A stretch of 64,000 bases of DNA from an uncultured Clostridia bacterium (GCA_947631085.1 CANRJY010000012.1:1-64000), one strand, 5' to 3'. Positions 1-9,237 are shown, numbered from the stretch's first letter. The notes: generated by a model from the sequence alone, not told the origin. A program made the numbers and translations.

Positions 1-167
1 TGTCACCCTTATTAAGTATATCATGTTTTTGGATTGTTTGTGTTACTATTTTATTTCAAATTTAGATTGACGTGATACAGTTTTTCAATAAAAATATTCA
101 CATCACCGCAAAATCATGGCACGATAAATGCCGAATAACTTTCATGTTACGGTCTATGCTAAACATA

Positions 168-196
168 TTGACAAAACCAATTATCTATGGTACTAT
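168..196 (+). promoter_or_regulatory. Predicted sigma-A promoter of the M16 peptidase gene
   Basis: A perfect TTGACA (168-173) and TACTAT (191-196) are separated by 17 bp. Transcription would begin near 203, giving a leader of about 30 nt that contains the GGAGGAG ribosome site at 221-227. The upstream 167 bases hold nothing I can name. Confidence 0.75.
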
Positions 197-232
197 TTTT
201 ACATAGATATACTATGTATCGGAGGAGATATT

Positions 233-3200
233 ATGAAGCTGAAAACAAGATTAACAGCCTTTTCACTCGCGGTTTCGATGATATGCGTCTATACGGCGAT
301 ACCCGTTTCCGCGGCGGACAAGCTTCCCGTCAAGGGAGATAAAATAAACGGTTTTACCGTCACCGAAAGCCGACCGTTTGAGCCGCTCGGCGCCGAGCTT
401 ATAACGTTCGAGCACGACAAAACCGGCGCGGAGGTGCTTTTCTGCGCCAATGACGATACAAACCGTCTTTTTCAAATTTCATTCAAGTCGCCGACCGTTG
501 ACGATACCGGCATAACTCATATATTCGAGCACGCCGTTCTCGGCGGCAGTGAGAAGTACCCCTCACAGACGCTCTTTATGAAGCTTGTAAATCAAACATA
601 CAACACATACATGAACGCGGCGACGGCTCAAAGCGTCACATCGTTTCCGCTGTCCTCTCTTTCGGAGGAGCAGCTTCTTAAGCTGAGCGACTATTATCTC
701 GACTGCGTGTTTAATCCGAAGCTTTACGACGACCCGTCCATCTTTGATCGGGAGGCGTGGCACTACGAGCTCGGTGACAGCAAAGACGATTTGAGCGTAT
801 CGGGAACCGTTTACAGCGAAATACAGGGCGAGCTGACGATTCAAAACCAGCATACCTACGACATCCGTAAAGCCATGTTCCCCGACAGCTATTCCACACA
901 TATGCAGGGCGGCTTGCCGGAGGATATACTTTCGCTTGACAATAACGATTTGATAGAATATCACAAAAAATACTATCTGCCTTCAAATTCGCTTACGCTT
1001 CTGTACGGCGATCTTGACTGCTCATCCTTTTTAGAGCTGCTTGACGGCTATTTTTCAAAATACGGCCGTACCGTCTCGGATACGGATTTCAAATCGTACA
1101 CACCCACCGAAAAATTTATCGAAGCAAGCTTCAAATATCCGGTATCCTCATCGCAGAGCGGCGGTCTGAATATATACACATCCTACGCGGTTGAATGCGC
1201 CGGCGCGGCAGACGATCCGGCTGAGCTTGCAAAGCTTGAAATGGTTGTGCGCGTATGGGCGGGACTTGTCGAAAACATGGCTGAAAAGCTGCTTGCGGGC
1301 TCAGTCGTGTCATGCTCTTTAGATACTCTCACTCCCGAGCCGCTCGTCATTTTTACAGCGTCCAACTCCGACAGGAAGGTCGGCACAATGCTTAAAATCA
1401 TAGTGGAGGAAGCCGCGAATCAAATTATAACATCGGGCATAGACCCTGAGCTTATCGAATCGATGACAATGTCAATAAAGCGCTCGCAAGCGCAAATGCT
1501 GGATTCCACATTCGGGGAAAACGGTCTTGAAATCTCCTCAAGATGGTCTTTATCCGACGATCCCGATTACATGTTCGACCTTATCGACAGTATTTTTTCG
1601 ATGGATGAAATAACCTCCGACGCTCTCAGCGCAACGCTTGAAAAATACACTTCCGACGCGCGCTCCGCCGTTGTTACGACCGAGCCCGAATTTGGTCTTG
1701 CCGACGAAAACAGCGAAGCGCTTAAGGCAAAGCTCGCGCAGATAAAGTCGCAGATGAGCGACGAAGAAATTAACGCGCTGATCGACAAAACATACGCCTA
1801 TCACAATCCAGAGACGACAAACGACGAGCTTGACAAAAAGCTCATTGATGAAATCAGCGTAATAGACGCGCAAAACCTTCCCGAAGATGTGCGCGATTAC
1901 AAAATAACTGACGAAAATGCGGACGGCGTTCGATATTTGTCCTCTGAAGTGGAAATCAACGAAATGGGCAAGGGCAGAATTATGTTTGACGTATCGGACG
2001 TTCCGCCCGAGGATCTTAACTGGCTTACGCTGTATATATCTCTCATCGGAGCCATTGACACGGAAAAATACACATCGGAAAGTCTGTCCGTTCTGTCGCA
2101 GCGCTATGCCGATTGTTCCGTTGATATGGTCACCGTGCCGGATAACAGCAAGAACGGGTTTACACCGTATTTGATTTTCAAATACACCGGTTTCGCGGAC
2201 GATTCGGATATGATATTCGACATAGCGGAGCAGTCGGTTCTAAAACCGGATTGGAACGATAAATCCGCCGTTTCGTCACTCGCCGCTCAATACAGGAGCT
2301 TGCTTAAAAGCAGTATAGACACAAACGGATATAATCTTATACAAAAGCATGTTGCGGCATCGTCTGAAGCCGAAAACGCGTATACAAACGCTATGGGACT
2401 GACCCTCGACAGTGATCTTTCGGATGTTATTTCGTTGGTTGAAAGCGACATTGACTCGGCAATCGAAAAGCTGCGCGGCATACAGTCCGTTCTTTCCAAT
2501 AAATCGGGCGCGTGCGTAATCTACGCCGGCTCCGATGACAGCATAGCGAAAAACCGAGCCGCCGCGAAAAAATTCTTTTCCGAATTATCGTCGCAGCCCA
2601 GGAATACAGCCGATTATTCCGGACTTATGACAAAATACGAAAGCAGCGCGCTCATTACAAATTCATCTGTCAATTTTAACGGAATGTACGCTCCTATGAG
2701 CCTTCTCGGCTCAAATGCGGGCGGCGGCGCGAAAGTCGCTCTGAGCTGCATTTACGACAAGATGATCATGCCGGTGTTGCGTGACGAGTTTAACGCATAC
2801 AGCGTAAACTGCGCCTTTACGGACGGCGGTCTTATGATTTTATCGTACCGCGATCCGGAGCTTTCGAATACCTTTAAATTCTATTCCTCTCTCGGAGATT
2901 TAATTTCCTCCGCTGAGATCACACAGGAGGAAGTGGACAGGTATATCCTTTCCGTATACTCCGATTACACAAAGCCCGAAGGCGAGCTTAACGACGCGTA
3001 CTGGGCGGCTGCCGACTACATGAACGGCATAACCGCCGATATAAAGAGGAACTATATGCACAGCATAAAGTCGGCTACGCCCGAAACGGTAAAACGCTTC
3101 GCCGATGTGTTCAGGAAGCTCAATGACAACGGTATTCGATTTACCGTCGGTTCCGCAGCGGCTGTGATGAGCAGCCCCGAGCTTTACGACACGATCCTTA

Positions 3201-3577
3201 ATCCGCTCGATTACGATCTCGGAGAGATAAAAATCATCGTTTCCGGAAGCGCAGTCAAACCCGACGTTCCGCCGTATACCGAGAACGACCGCGTAATGAT
3301 ACCGCTGCGCGCGATATTCGAGGCGCTCGGAGCCGAGGTGGAATGGGACGACGCGGCTCAAATGGTTACTGCGCGAAAAGACGGGATCACCATATCGCTC
3401 ACTATCGGCGCGAACGTAATCGTTGTAACGGACAGCTACGGAACAAAGGAAGTCGAGCTCGACTCCCCCGCCGTTATTCGTGATGACCGCACTATGGTGC
3501 CGCTGCGCGCCGTTTCGGAAACTCTCGGCTTCGACGTGCGCTGGGACGAACTGACACGCACTGTTTATGTGGAGTAA
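233..3577 (+). CDS. Secreted M16 (PreP/M16C-type) zinc metallopeptidase with C-terminal stalk domains
   Basis: This 1114-residue protein is an insulinase-superfamily peptidase of the presequence-protease type. The inverted zinc motif HIFEH lies at residues 96-100 and the probable third ligand is Glu196 in VYSEIQGE. Residues 1-27 form a signal peptide, which is unusual because PreP-like clostridial enzymes are normally cytoplasmic. The C-terminus (about 1006-1114) carries two copper-amine-oxidase-N-like repeats recognisable by MIPLRA and MVPLRA motifs, a module found on many clostridial exported proteins. The ATG at 233 is chosen over an earlier in-frame start at 128 because it follows GGAGGAG and opens the signal peptide. 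It probably degrades peptides outside the membrane. The fold call is firm; the substrate is unknown. Confidence 0.9.
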   Translation: MKLKTRLTAFSLAVSMICVYTAIPVSAADKLPVKGDKINGFTVTESRPFEPLGAELITFEHDKTGAEVLFCANDDTNRLFQISFKSPTVDDTGITHIFEHAVLGGSEKYPSQTLFMKLVNQTYNTYMNAATAQSVTSFPLSSLSEEQLLKLSDYYLDCVFNPKLYDDPSIFDREAWHYELGDSKDDLSVSGTVYSEIQGELTIQNQHTYDIRKAMFPDSYSTHMQGGLPEDILSLDNNDLIEYHKKYYLPSNSLTLLYGDLDCSSFLELLDGYFSKYGRTVSDTDFKSYTPTEKFIEASFKYPVSSSQSGGLNIYTSYAVECAGAADDPAELAKLEMVVRVWAGLVENMAEKLLAGSVVSCSLDTLTPEPLVIFTASNSDRKVGTMLKIIVEEAANQIITSGIDPELIESMTMSIKRSQAQMLDSTFGENGLEISSRWSLSDDPDYMFDLIDSIFSMDEITSDALSATLEKYTSDARSAVVTTEPEFGLADENSEALKAKLAQIKSQMSDEEINALIDKTYAYHNPETTNDELDKKLIDEISVIDAQNLPEDVRDYKITDENADGVRYLSSEVEINEMGKGRIMFDVSDVPPEDLNWLTLYISLIGAIDTEKYTSESLSVLSQRYADCSVDMVTVPDNSKNGFTPYLIFKYTGFADDSDMIFDIAEQSVLKPDWNDKSAVSSLAAQYRSLLKSSIDTNGYNLIQKHVAASSEAENAYTNAMGLTLDSDLSDVISLVESDIDSAIEKLRGIQSVLSNKSGACVIYAGSDDSIAKNRAAAKKFFSELSSQPRNTADYSGLMTKYESSALITNSSVNFNGMYAPMSLLGSNAGGGAKVALSCIYDKMIMPVLRDEFNAYSVNCAFTDGGLMILSYRDPELSNTFKFYSSLGDLISSAEITQEEVDRYILSVYSDYTKPEGELNDAYWAAADYMNGITADIKRNYMHSIKSATPETVKRFADVFRKLNDNGIRFTVGSAAAVMSSPELYDTILNPLDYDLGEIKIIVSGSAVKPDVPPYTENDRVMIPLRAIFEALGAEVEWDDAAQMVTARKDGITISLTIGANVIVVTDSYGTKEVELDSPAVIRDDRTMVPLRAVSETLGFDVRWDELTRTVYVE

Positions 3578-3604
3578 AATTTTATAAAATATACCAATAT
3601 TCTA

Positions 3605-3633
3605 TTGACAAAACAGGCGATATACAGTATAAT
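3605..3633 (+). promoter_or_regulatory. Predicted sigma-A promoter of nifS-nifU
   Basis: TTGACA (3605-3610) and TATAAT (3628-3633) both match consensus perfectly with 17-bp spacing. The start codon lies about 50 bp downstream. No IscR-like gene is adjacent. Confidence 0.85.
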
Positions 3634-3687
3634 AACATCTGAACAGTTATTCATATGTTCAATTTTACTTTAACGGGAGATGACACA

Positions 3688-4881
3688 ATGAGTAAATCAG
3701 TTTACATGGATAACAATGCCACGACTTACCTGAAAAAGGAAGTTCTCGACGCCATGATGCCGTATTACACGGATATATACGGCAACGCCTCCTCAAAGTT
3801 TTACGCTGTCGGCAGAGAGGCGGAGCAAGCTTTATATAAGCTTCGCGAAAAAGCCGCAAAACTGTTGGGCGCGGCAAATGTAAACGAAATATATTTTACC
3901 GGTTCCGGCTGTGAAGCGGACAACTGGGCGATAAAGGGCGTCGCGAACGCCTATAAGCGCAAGGGTAACCACATCATAACGAGCAAAATAGAACACCACG
4001 CCATTCTCGGCGCGTGCGAATATCTTGAAAAGCACGGATTTGAAGTCACTTATTTGGATGTGGATGAATACGGCAGAGTATCACCCGAAGCAGTCGAGGC
4101 TGCGATCAAGGACAATACCGTCCTGATCAGCATAATGACCGCGAACAACGAAATCGGCACAATAGAACCGATAAAGGAAATCGCGGAGGTCGCGAAAAAG
4201 CATAAAATCGTATTCCATACCGACGCGGTTCAGGCTATCGGACATATGCCTATAAACGTCCGGGATTTGGGCGTTGATATGCTTTCCGTATCGGCGCATA
4301 AGTTCCACGGTCCGAAGGGCGTCGGGCTGCTCTATATCAAAAACGGCGTGAGGATAGACAATCTTATCCACGGCGGCGGACAGGAGCGCGGCAAGCGCGC
4401 GGCGACCGAAAATCTTGCCGGTATCGCGGGACTTGTAAAGGCTCTCGAAATCGCCGTTGAAAACCTCGATAAAAACGTTGAGATTATGCGCGATAAGCGC
4501 GACAAGCTTATAAAAGGCATACAGGAAAAAATCCCTTATTGCAGATTAAACGGTCCCGTCGGTGACGACAGGCTTTGCAATAACGTCAATTTCTCGTTCC
4601 AATATGTGGAAGGCGAGTCAATTTTGATGATGCTTGATATGAACGGAGTTGCGGCTTCAAGCGGCAGCGCTTGCGCTTCGGGCTCGCTCGACCCGTCACA
4701 TGTGCTTTTGGCAATAGGTCTGCCGCACGAAATAGCGCACGGTTCATTACGTCTCAGCGTCGGAGAGGACACCACCGACAATGACGTAGACTATATAATC
4801 GAGGTTCTGCCTCCGATAATACAGCGGCTTAGGGATATGTCGCCTTTATATGAGGATTTTTTGAAGGGAGAGAATAAATAA
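3688..4881 (+). CDS. nifS: Cysteine desulfurase NifS
   Basis: A 397-residue PLP-dependent class-V aminotransferase-fold enzyme that removes sulfur from cysteine as a protein-bound persulfide for iron-sulfur cluster assembly. The PLP lysine is Lys205 in SAHKFHGPKG, and the persulfide cysteine is Cys329 in SSGSACASG. The ATG at 3688 follows GGGAGATGACACA and starts the usual N-terminus (YMDNNATT); an earlier ATG at 3655 has no ribosome site. Its stop overlaps the nifU start by one base (TAATG), so the two are translationally coupled. Length and motifs are standard for the NifS subgroup used for general cluster assembly in Clostridia. Confidence 0.97.
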   Translation: MSKSVYMDNNATTYLKKEVLDAMMPYYTDIYGNASSKFYAVGREAEQALYKLREKAAKLLGAANVNEIYFTGSGCEADNWAIKGVANAYKRKGNHIITSKIEHHAILGACEYLEKHGFEVTYLDVDEYGRVSPEAVEAAIKDNTVLISIMTANNEIGTIEPIKEIAEVAKKHKIVFHTDAVQAIGHMPINVRDLGVDMLSVSAHKFHGPKGVGLLYIKNGVRIDNLIHGGGQERGKRAATENLAGIAGLVKALEIAVENLDKNVEIMRDKRDKLIKGIQEKIPYCRLNGPVGDDRLCNNVNFSFQYVEGESILMMLDMNGVAASSGSACASGSLDPSHVLLAIGLPHEIAHGSLRLSVGEDTTDNDVDYIIEVLPPIIQRLRDMSPLYEDFLKGENK

Positions 4882-5252
4882 TGTACAGTGAGAAGGTTAT
4901 GGATCATTTCGCGCACCCGAGAAATGTCGGCGAGATTGAGAACGCTAACGCGGTAGGCTTGGTCGGCAACGCAAAATGCGGCGATATAATGAAAATTTAT
5001 ATGGACATACAGGATAATATCATAAAGGACGTAAAGTTTAAAACGTTCGGCTGCGGCGCGGCTATAGCGACAAGCTCTATGGCTACGGAAATGGTCAAGG
5101 GCAAGACGGTCGAGGAAGCGCTCGAGCTTACGAACAAAGCCGTTATGGAGGCTCTTGACGGACTCCCCGCCGAGAAAATCCACTGCTCGGTACTCGCCGA
5201 AGAAGCGATACGCGACGCTATCGAGGACTACAGAAAAAGACAGAACGCATAA
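4881..5252 (+). CDS. nifU: Fe-S cluster scaffold protein NifU/IscU
   Basis: A 123-residue IscU-type scaffold on which clusters are built with sulfur from the upstream desulfurase. The three cluster-binding cysteines are Cys33 (NAKCGD), Cys58 (FGCGAA) and Cys102 (HCSVLA), and the conserved Asp35 is present. It corresponds to the N-terminal domain of full-length NifU only; the ferredoxin-like and C-terminal Nfu domains are absent, as in most Firmicutes. It is the second gene of a two-gene operon closed by a terminator at 5272. Confidence 0.96.
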   Translation: MYSEKVMDHFAHPRNVGEIENANAVGLVGNAKCGDIMKIYMDIQDNIIKDVKFKTFGCGAAIATSSMATEMVKGKTVEEALELTNKAVMEALDGLPAEKIHCSVLAEEAIRDAIEDYRKRQNA

Positions 5253-5271
5253 TCAAAAATACGATTTTTAT

Positions 5272-5308
5272 ACCGCGGTGCAGCTAACGCTGTACTGCGG
5301 TTTTATTT
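5272..5308 (+). terminator. Rho-independent terminator of nifS-nifU
   Basis: An ACCGC...GCAGC / GCTGT...GCGGT stem with a TAAC loop is followed by TTTTATTTTATC. It starts 20 bases after the nifU stop. Confidence 0.75.
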
Positions 5309-5376
5309 TATCAAAAAACACCTCCAAAAAATTAACGATACCGCGCTCGGACAAAATGCAAAAAAGCGGCTTCGGT

Positions 5377-5385
5377 CATAGTATA
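5377..5385 (+). promoter_or_regulatory. Possible sporulation-type (sigma-K/E-like) -10 element
   Basis: CATAGTATA fits the CATAnnnTA pattern of mother-cell sigma factors and lies 32 bp before the start of a small Cys-rich peptide gene. I cannot identify a convincing matching -35 element, so this is weak support only. Confidence 0.3.
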
Positions 5386-5416
5386 TATTACAAATGCAGG
5401 AAAGGAGGACTTCATC

Positions 5417-5542
5417 ATGGGAGACTGCTGCGTAAGCAACAACAACTGCGGTCACAGCTGCGGCGGCTGCAACTTCGATCTTGATATGATCCTTTGGGTT
5501 CTTATCATAATTGTTATCGTTACATGCATGTGCAATAAATAA
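5417..5542 (+). CDS. 41-residue Cys-rich single-pass membrane peptide
   Basis: A short gene with an excellent ribosome site (AAAGGAGG, 5401-5408) and a 41-residue product. The N-terminal half holds five cysteines plus Asn, Gly and His (CCVSNNNCGHSCGGC). The C-terminal half is one hydrophobic segment (MILWVLIIIVIVTC) ending in CMCNK. The Gly/Cys-rich head followed by a hydrophobic tail recalls the tiny YjcZ-type sporulation proteins, but the similarity is architectural only. It stands between the nifU terminator and its own terminator at 5637, so it is probably monocistronic. Function unknown; possible roles are a spore-coat or membrane peptide, or a metal-binding peptide. Confidence 0.7.
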   Translation: MGDCCVSNNNCGHSCGGCNFDLDMILWVLIIIVIVTCMCNK

Positions 5543-5636
5543 TCAACGCAAAACATAATAAAAAGGGCCTATTTAAGCCGCGCGGCGCAAAACTATAAAA
5601 TCGGTAATTTTACGGCGGGCTGTCAAATATGGTCCG

Positions 5637-5666
5637 AAAAGAGCGTATCGTTCGATACGCTCTTTT
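5637..5666. terminator. Bidirectional terminator between convergent genes
   Basis: A perfect 12-bp stem (AAAAGAGCGTAT / ATACGCTCTTTT) with a CGTTCG loop. Both arms end in an A or T run, so it can serve the small peptide gene on plus and the DUF1015 gene on minus. Confidence 0.85.
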
Positions 5667-5713
5667 GCTGTTCCGCTTGCGAAAGCCTTGCCGCTTTATC
5701 CCATTCCTTATTT

Positions 5714-6970
5714 TTATATCCTTCTGCACTCAAAATAGTACCGCTTATCAGCCGCTTCTCCCATAGAAAACGTCTTTCTCGGCAGCGCGCCGTCCTTTAT
5801 AACCGTTTCAAACAGCTCGTTCTTTTCCATGCGGTCTACCATAAATCCGATCGTGCCGCTCTCGCCCGTGAGCCTTTCCACAACGTCGTCGCCGTGGATA
5901 TAGTCGATACGGCAGCCGTTTTCGGCGATATATTTGTCAAGAAACAGCTGCAGCGTGCCGACGGGAAGATTGCTCGGAGCGTTCTTTACATAAACAGCGC
6001 CGCTTTTTCCGCCGTAGGTATAGCGTATCTTCTGTCCCCTGTTGTCCTCGTATGACGCGTTGTAATACGATACGAGCGAGGAAAGCAGCTTTTCCGGATC
6101 GCAGCCGAACACCACACGCTGTATAGGCTCAAATTCGAGCGCGTCGTCGTGGATATTCTCGACCTCGACAAGCGCGTACCTCGCCGGATGTATTTCCGCT
6201 TCGGCGGGGCTGAGCGTCTTTTTTATCTCCTCCCAGCATGTTTTCGCAGTCGCGAGAGAGTGATTTCCGTCGCCCGCCGCGAACGCAAGCACGCCTTTGC
6301 CGCTCACGCCGTACTTTTTTTCAAATTCTTCCGTGTTTTCAAAAGCATCAATAGCGGAAATTATATCCGATTTTGCCTTTCCGCTTACAAGATATCCCGT
6401 AAGATGACCGCCGCCGAGCATCAAATCAAAATCGTACAGCTTTTCAAGATCCGCTTTTTTCGCTTCGAGCGGTTCGATTACCGTCTTTTTTCTGTCGTCG
6501 ATAAGCATTATTATATGCGGAAGCTCCAGCGGCGCGTTTCGGCGCACCCTTTGACGCGGCGGGATGCGCTCGACAATCGTCCCCTCCGTAGCGCGAATCT
6601 TCGACTGCGAGCCTTTTGTAAAATCGTATTCCTCCAAATCAAGCATACCGATCACACCCTTGCGCGTCCTGCCGTTCGACTGCGTCCTCTCGACGTATAT
6701 AAGCGAGTCTTTAAGCTCCCTGAACAGCCCTGAATTAAGATATTTTCGCATCTCTGCGTTGATATTTTCTATCCTCTCATCATCGTTTTCGTCGTCGAGA
6801 TACACCTCGGGAAAAATAATTTTAAGCGTTGACGGGCGATCTCCGACGATTTGTGCCGCCTTATCCCAGTATTCCGGCTCGGATGTATACTGATCGCACG
6901 CCACAACACTCCATTTTGTATAATCGATGTTCTGCGGAATAAGTATATCCGCAGGTTTAAATATTGACAT
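5714..6970 (-). CDS. DUF1015 family protein
   Basis: A 418-residue soluble protein matching the DUF1015 family; the N-terminal VVACDQYTSEPEYW stretch is characteristic. A conserved AAGDGNHSLATAKTCWE segment lies mid-protein and resembles a nucleotide- or phosphate-handling loop, but the reaction is not established. There is no signal peptide. GGAGGGAAATAT precedes the ATG. It begins 27 bp after the GH43 stop on the same strand with no terminator between, so it may be the third gene of the DUF1961-GH43 transcript, ending at the hairpin at 5637. In other genomes DUF1015 genes often sit near amino-acid or serine metabolism genes, so the sugar link here may be incidental. Confidence 0.85.
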   Translation of the reverse strand: MSIFKPADILIPQNIDYTKWSVVACDQYTSEPEYWDKAAQIVGDRPSTLKIIFPEVYLDDENDDERIENINAEMRKYLNSGLFRELKDSLIYVERTQSNGRTRKGVIGMLDLEEYDFTKGSQSKIRATEGTIVERIPPRQRVRRNAPLELPHIIMLIDDRKKTVIEPLEAKKADLEKLYDFDLMLGGGHLTGYLVSGKAKSDIISAIDAFENTEEFEKKYGVSGKGVLAFAAGDGNHSLATAKTCWEEIKKTLSPAEAEIHPARYALVEVENIHDDALEFEPIQRVVFGCDPEKLLSSLVSYYNASYEDNRGQKIRYTYGGKSGAVYVKNAPSNLPVGTLQLFLDKYIAENGCRIDYIHGDDVVERLTGESGTIGFMVDRMEKNELFETVIKDGALPRKTFSMGEAADKRYYFECRRI

Positions 6971-6997
6971 ATATTTCCCTCCTGTTTTTGCGGTAAA

Positions 6998-8494
6998 TCA
7001 TTCCACCGCAAACCGCGTTATCTCCGCCGCCGCGGTTGTTTTCGTATCCGATTGCGCGTACGCGCCGATTACCGCGCCGGTGAAGCATCGGTCGGCAATA
7101 TCCGTTGTTATAAATTTCGCCGGCGCGCTTCCCGCGTTTTGGTATTCGCCGTTGTATGAGGCATAGAAAAATTCATATTTTTCCGTGTTTGATTTTATCT
7201 TGAATTTAAGTTTACCCTCCGGCGCTTTTGTATGGTATATAATGTGTATAAGCTTGTCCGCGCGCATTGTGACTGTAATGTGATCCGCGCCGTTTTCGCG
7301 TTTTTTCGCTATACTGTATATGTTTTTCGGCGATAAATATACAGTCAGTCCCGCTTCGTCTCCGTTTTCGCGCGGCGCAAAATCAAGCTCGATTTCCGCA
7401 GTACATTCAAAATCGGGCTGACGCACCGCCGCCATTGACGGAAAGCCGCGCTTATCCGTTAATTTCGTGTTCGGTATAAGCGTCATAGCTCCGTTTGAGC
7501 GCTTTATATAATCGTCGTTACGCCCGCGCACGAAAAGCCAACGGTTTTCCCAATCGGCGAACTTAAAATCGCACACAAAGTGCGTATTAATACGCTGTTC
7601 CGAGTTCGCTTCGTTTTCGATACTCGCCTTTTTATTTTCAGCCGTAAACCAACCGTCCGCCCATTTTACCCGAGTTAAAAACGTCTCGCGTCCGAGCACC
7701 GTTTTGCTCGACACATACGGTCTTGCGGCGAGATGCACCATGTACCAAGCACCTTTCGGAGTATCGATCAAATCCGCGTGACCGGCACATGAGATTTGTT
7801 TTGTCGTGTCGTTTCGGTTGGTGAGTATCGGATTGTGCGGACACGGCTCGTATTCGCCCCATATATCGCGGCTTCTCGCGAGAACCGCGGCGTGGTTTTC
7901 TCCCGTGCCTCCCTCGGCGGCGAGAAGGTAGTACCAATCGCCGATATGGTAAATATGCGGCGCTTCGAGCCAGCCGCCGCCCGTACCTTCCCATATCCGC
8001 TTTATTTCGCCGATCACCCTGCCTGTTTTGGGGTTCATCTCCGCGAGCGATATGCCTTCGGTTTTGTATAATTTGCCCCTGTCGCCGCAGTCGTTCGCAC
8101 AGTAGTACATTTTACCGCCGTCAAACAGCATAGACGGGTCAATTCCGTCCATATCCGTCCATACCGCGTCAGACCACTCTCCGCGCGGATCGGGCGAGGA
8201 AATAATAAAGTTTCCCCTGTCGCCGAACGTGGCGGTTATGTATAAAATGCCGTCGTTATAACGTATCGTCGGCGCCCAAATCCCGCCCGACGCTTCCGCC
8301 TCCGACATGGGAAGCTGTGACGGGCGCGTTACGGCGTTCGCGATATGCTCCCAGTTTATCAAGTCCGTGCTGTGATAGATAGGTATTCCCGGAAAATATT
8401 CGAACGTGCTCGTCACGAGGTAATAATCGTTTCCGACGCGGCATACGCTCGGGTCGGGGTTAAAGCCGTGTATTACGGGATTTAAATATTTCAT
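6998..8494 (-). CDS. Glycoside hydrolase family 43 (beta-xylosidase / alpha-L-arabinofuranosidase)
   Basis: A 498-residue GH43 enzyme without signal peptide, so it should act inside the cell on imported oligosaccharides. The five-bladed propeller occupies roughly residues 1-310, with catalytic base Asp14 (FNPDPS), pKa modulator Asp119 (GIDPS) and general acid Glu177 (WLEAPH). The C-terminal half is a beta-sandwich of the type attached to GH43 xylosidases. Longer in-frame starts exist upstream but run into the DUF1961 gene. The ATG at 8494 overlaps the DUF1961 stop in an ATGA, which fixes the start and implies coupled translation. Likely substrates are arabinose or xylose side chains of pectin; the sequence alone does not decide. 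Confidence 0.93.
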   Translation of the reverse strand: MKYLNPVIHGFNPDPSVCRVGNDYYLVTSTFEYFPGIPIYHSTDLINWEHIANAVTRPSQLPMSEAEASGGIWAPTIRYNDGILYITATFGDRGNFIISSPDPRGEWSDAVWTDMDGIDPSMLFDGGKMYYCANDCGDRGKLYKTEGISLAEMNPKTGRVIGEIKRIWEGTGGGWLEAPHIYHIGDWYYLLAAEGGTGENHAAVLARSRDIWGEYEPCPHNPILTNRNDTTKQISCAGHADLIDTPKGAWYMVHLAARPYVSSKTVLGRETFLTRVKWADGWFTAENKKASIENEANSEQRINTHFVCDFKFADWENRWLFVRGRNDDYIKRSNGAMTLIPNTKLTDKRGFPSMAAVRQPDFECTAEIELDFAPRENGDEAGLTVYLSPKNIYSIAKKRENGADHITVTMRADKLIHIIYHTKAPEGKLKFKIKSNTEKYEFFYASYNGEYQNAGSAPAKFITTDIADRCFTGAVIGAYAQSDTKTTAAAEITRFAVE

Positions 8495-9150
8495 ATTTCG
8501 TATACCTTCAAATTCGAATATTCCCCAATCATTGGAGCCATTTGCCTGAAGCCTATCTTGCCGCCGCCGAGGACGGGACCGTATTCCGCGCCGTCGTCCT
8601 GCCACGAGAACACCGTCAAATCGTTTATCGCAAACTCGATTTTTCCGTCCTTTTTCGTGAGACAAATATGATAGCTTTCAAACGCGTCGTCGCAGTTCGG
8701 GATCGGATCCGCGCCCTGTACCACAAGATGAAAACCCTTGCTCTTGCGTAAATTGCAGGTATGGAAACCGCGCTCCTCGTCCCATTTGCGGCGGAAGTAC
8801 GACACATGATACGCGTTTATGTCGCCGGAGTGGTAGAGGTTATACTGCCCGTCGCGCGGCGCGAGCGAGCTGTCGAACAAATCCTCGCCATTACAGCCTT
8901 TGGCGCTGAAAAACATTATCGCAAGACCGGGTTCTTCGATAGGACGGAAGTCCCATTCTATGCGCACATCCGACGGAAAGTCTACGGGACACCAGTACAC
9001 GAAATTCGATTTCTGTCCCAAATCAGCCGAAAGAGCGTTTTTCATACGCATTTTTCCGTTTTCAAAATAAATCTCCGCACTGCCCTCGAGACGAAAATCC
9101 TTCACGTCCTCCGCACGGGCGAGTTTATTTTCATATATCAGCTTTTCCAT
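8491..9150 (-). CDS. DUF1961 family protein (YesU-like)
   Basis: A 219-residue protein of the DUF1961 family, whose Bacillus member YesU is encoded in the rhamnogalacturonan utilisation region. The predicted fold is a concanavalin-like beta-sandwich (for example NFVYWCPVDFP and FRPIEEPG strands). No signal peptide is visible. It is the first gene of an operon with GH43, overlapping it by 4 bases, and is preceded by GGAGG and a good promoter. Its partnership with GH43 and the pectin lyases in the window fits a role on a rhamnogalacturonan-derived sugar, but no activity is established. Confidence 0.88.
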   Translation of the reverse strand: MEKLIYENKLARAEDVKDFRLEGSAEIYFENGKMRMKNALSADLGQKSNFVYWCPVDFPSDVRIEWDFRPIEEPGLAIMFFSAKGCNGEDLFDSSLAPRDGQYNLYHSGDINAYHVSYFRRKWDEERGFHTCNLRKSKGFHLVVQGADPIPNCDDAFESYHICLTKKDGKIEFAINDLTVFSWQDDGAEYGPVLGGGKIGFRQMAPMIGEYSNLKVYEI

Positions 9151-9179
9151 AGTTTTTCCTCCATAGTCATAATATTTAT

Positions 9180-9208
9180 ATTATATCAGCATTTCACGCC
9201 AAAAACAA
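9180..9208 (-). promoter_or_regulatory. Predicted promoter of the DUF1961-GH43 operon
   Basis: On the minus strand, TTGTTT (9208-9203) and TATAAT (9185-9180) are 17 bp apart. It is divergent to the glmS promoter 30 bp away. Confidence 0.7.
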
Positions 9209-9237
9209 TATTTTTCTTTATAAATATGTAAAAAGGG

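Noticed and set aside
6149-6733. Plus-strand ORF opposite the DUF1015 gene
   Set aside because: No ribosome site or family resemblance; the minus-strand gene explains the region.
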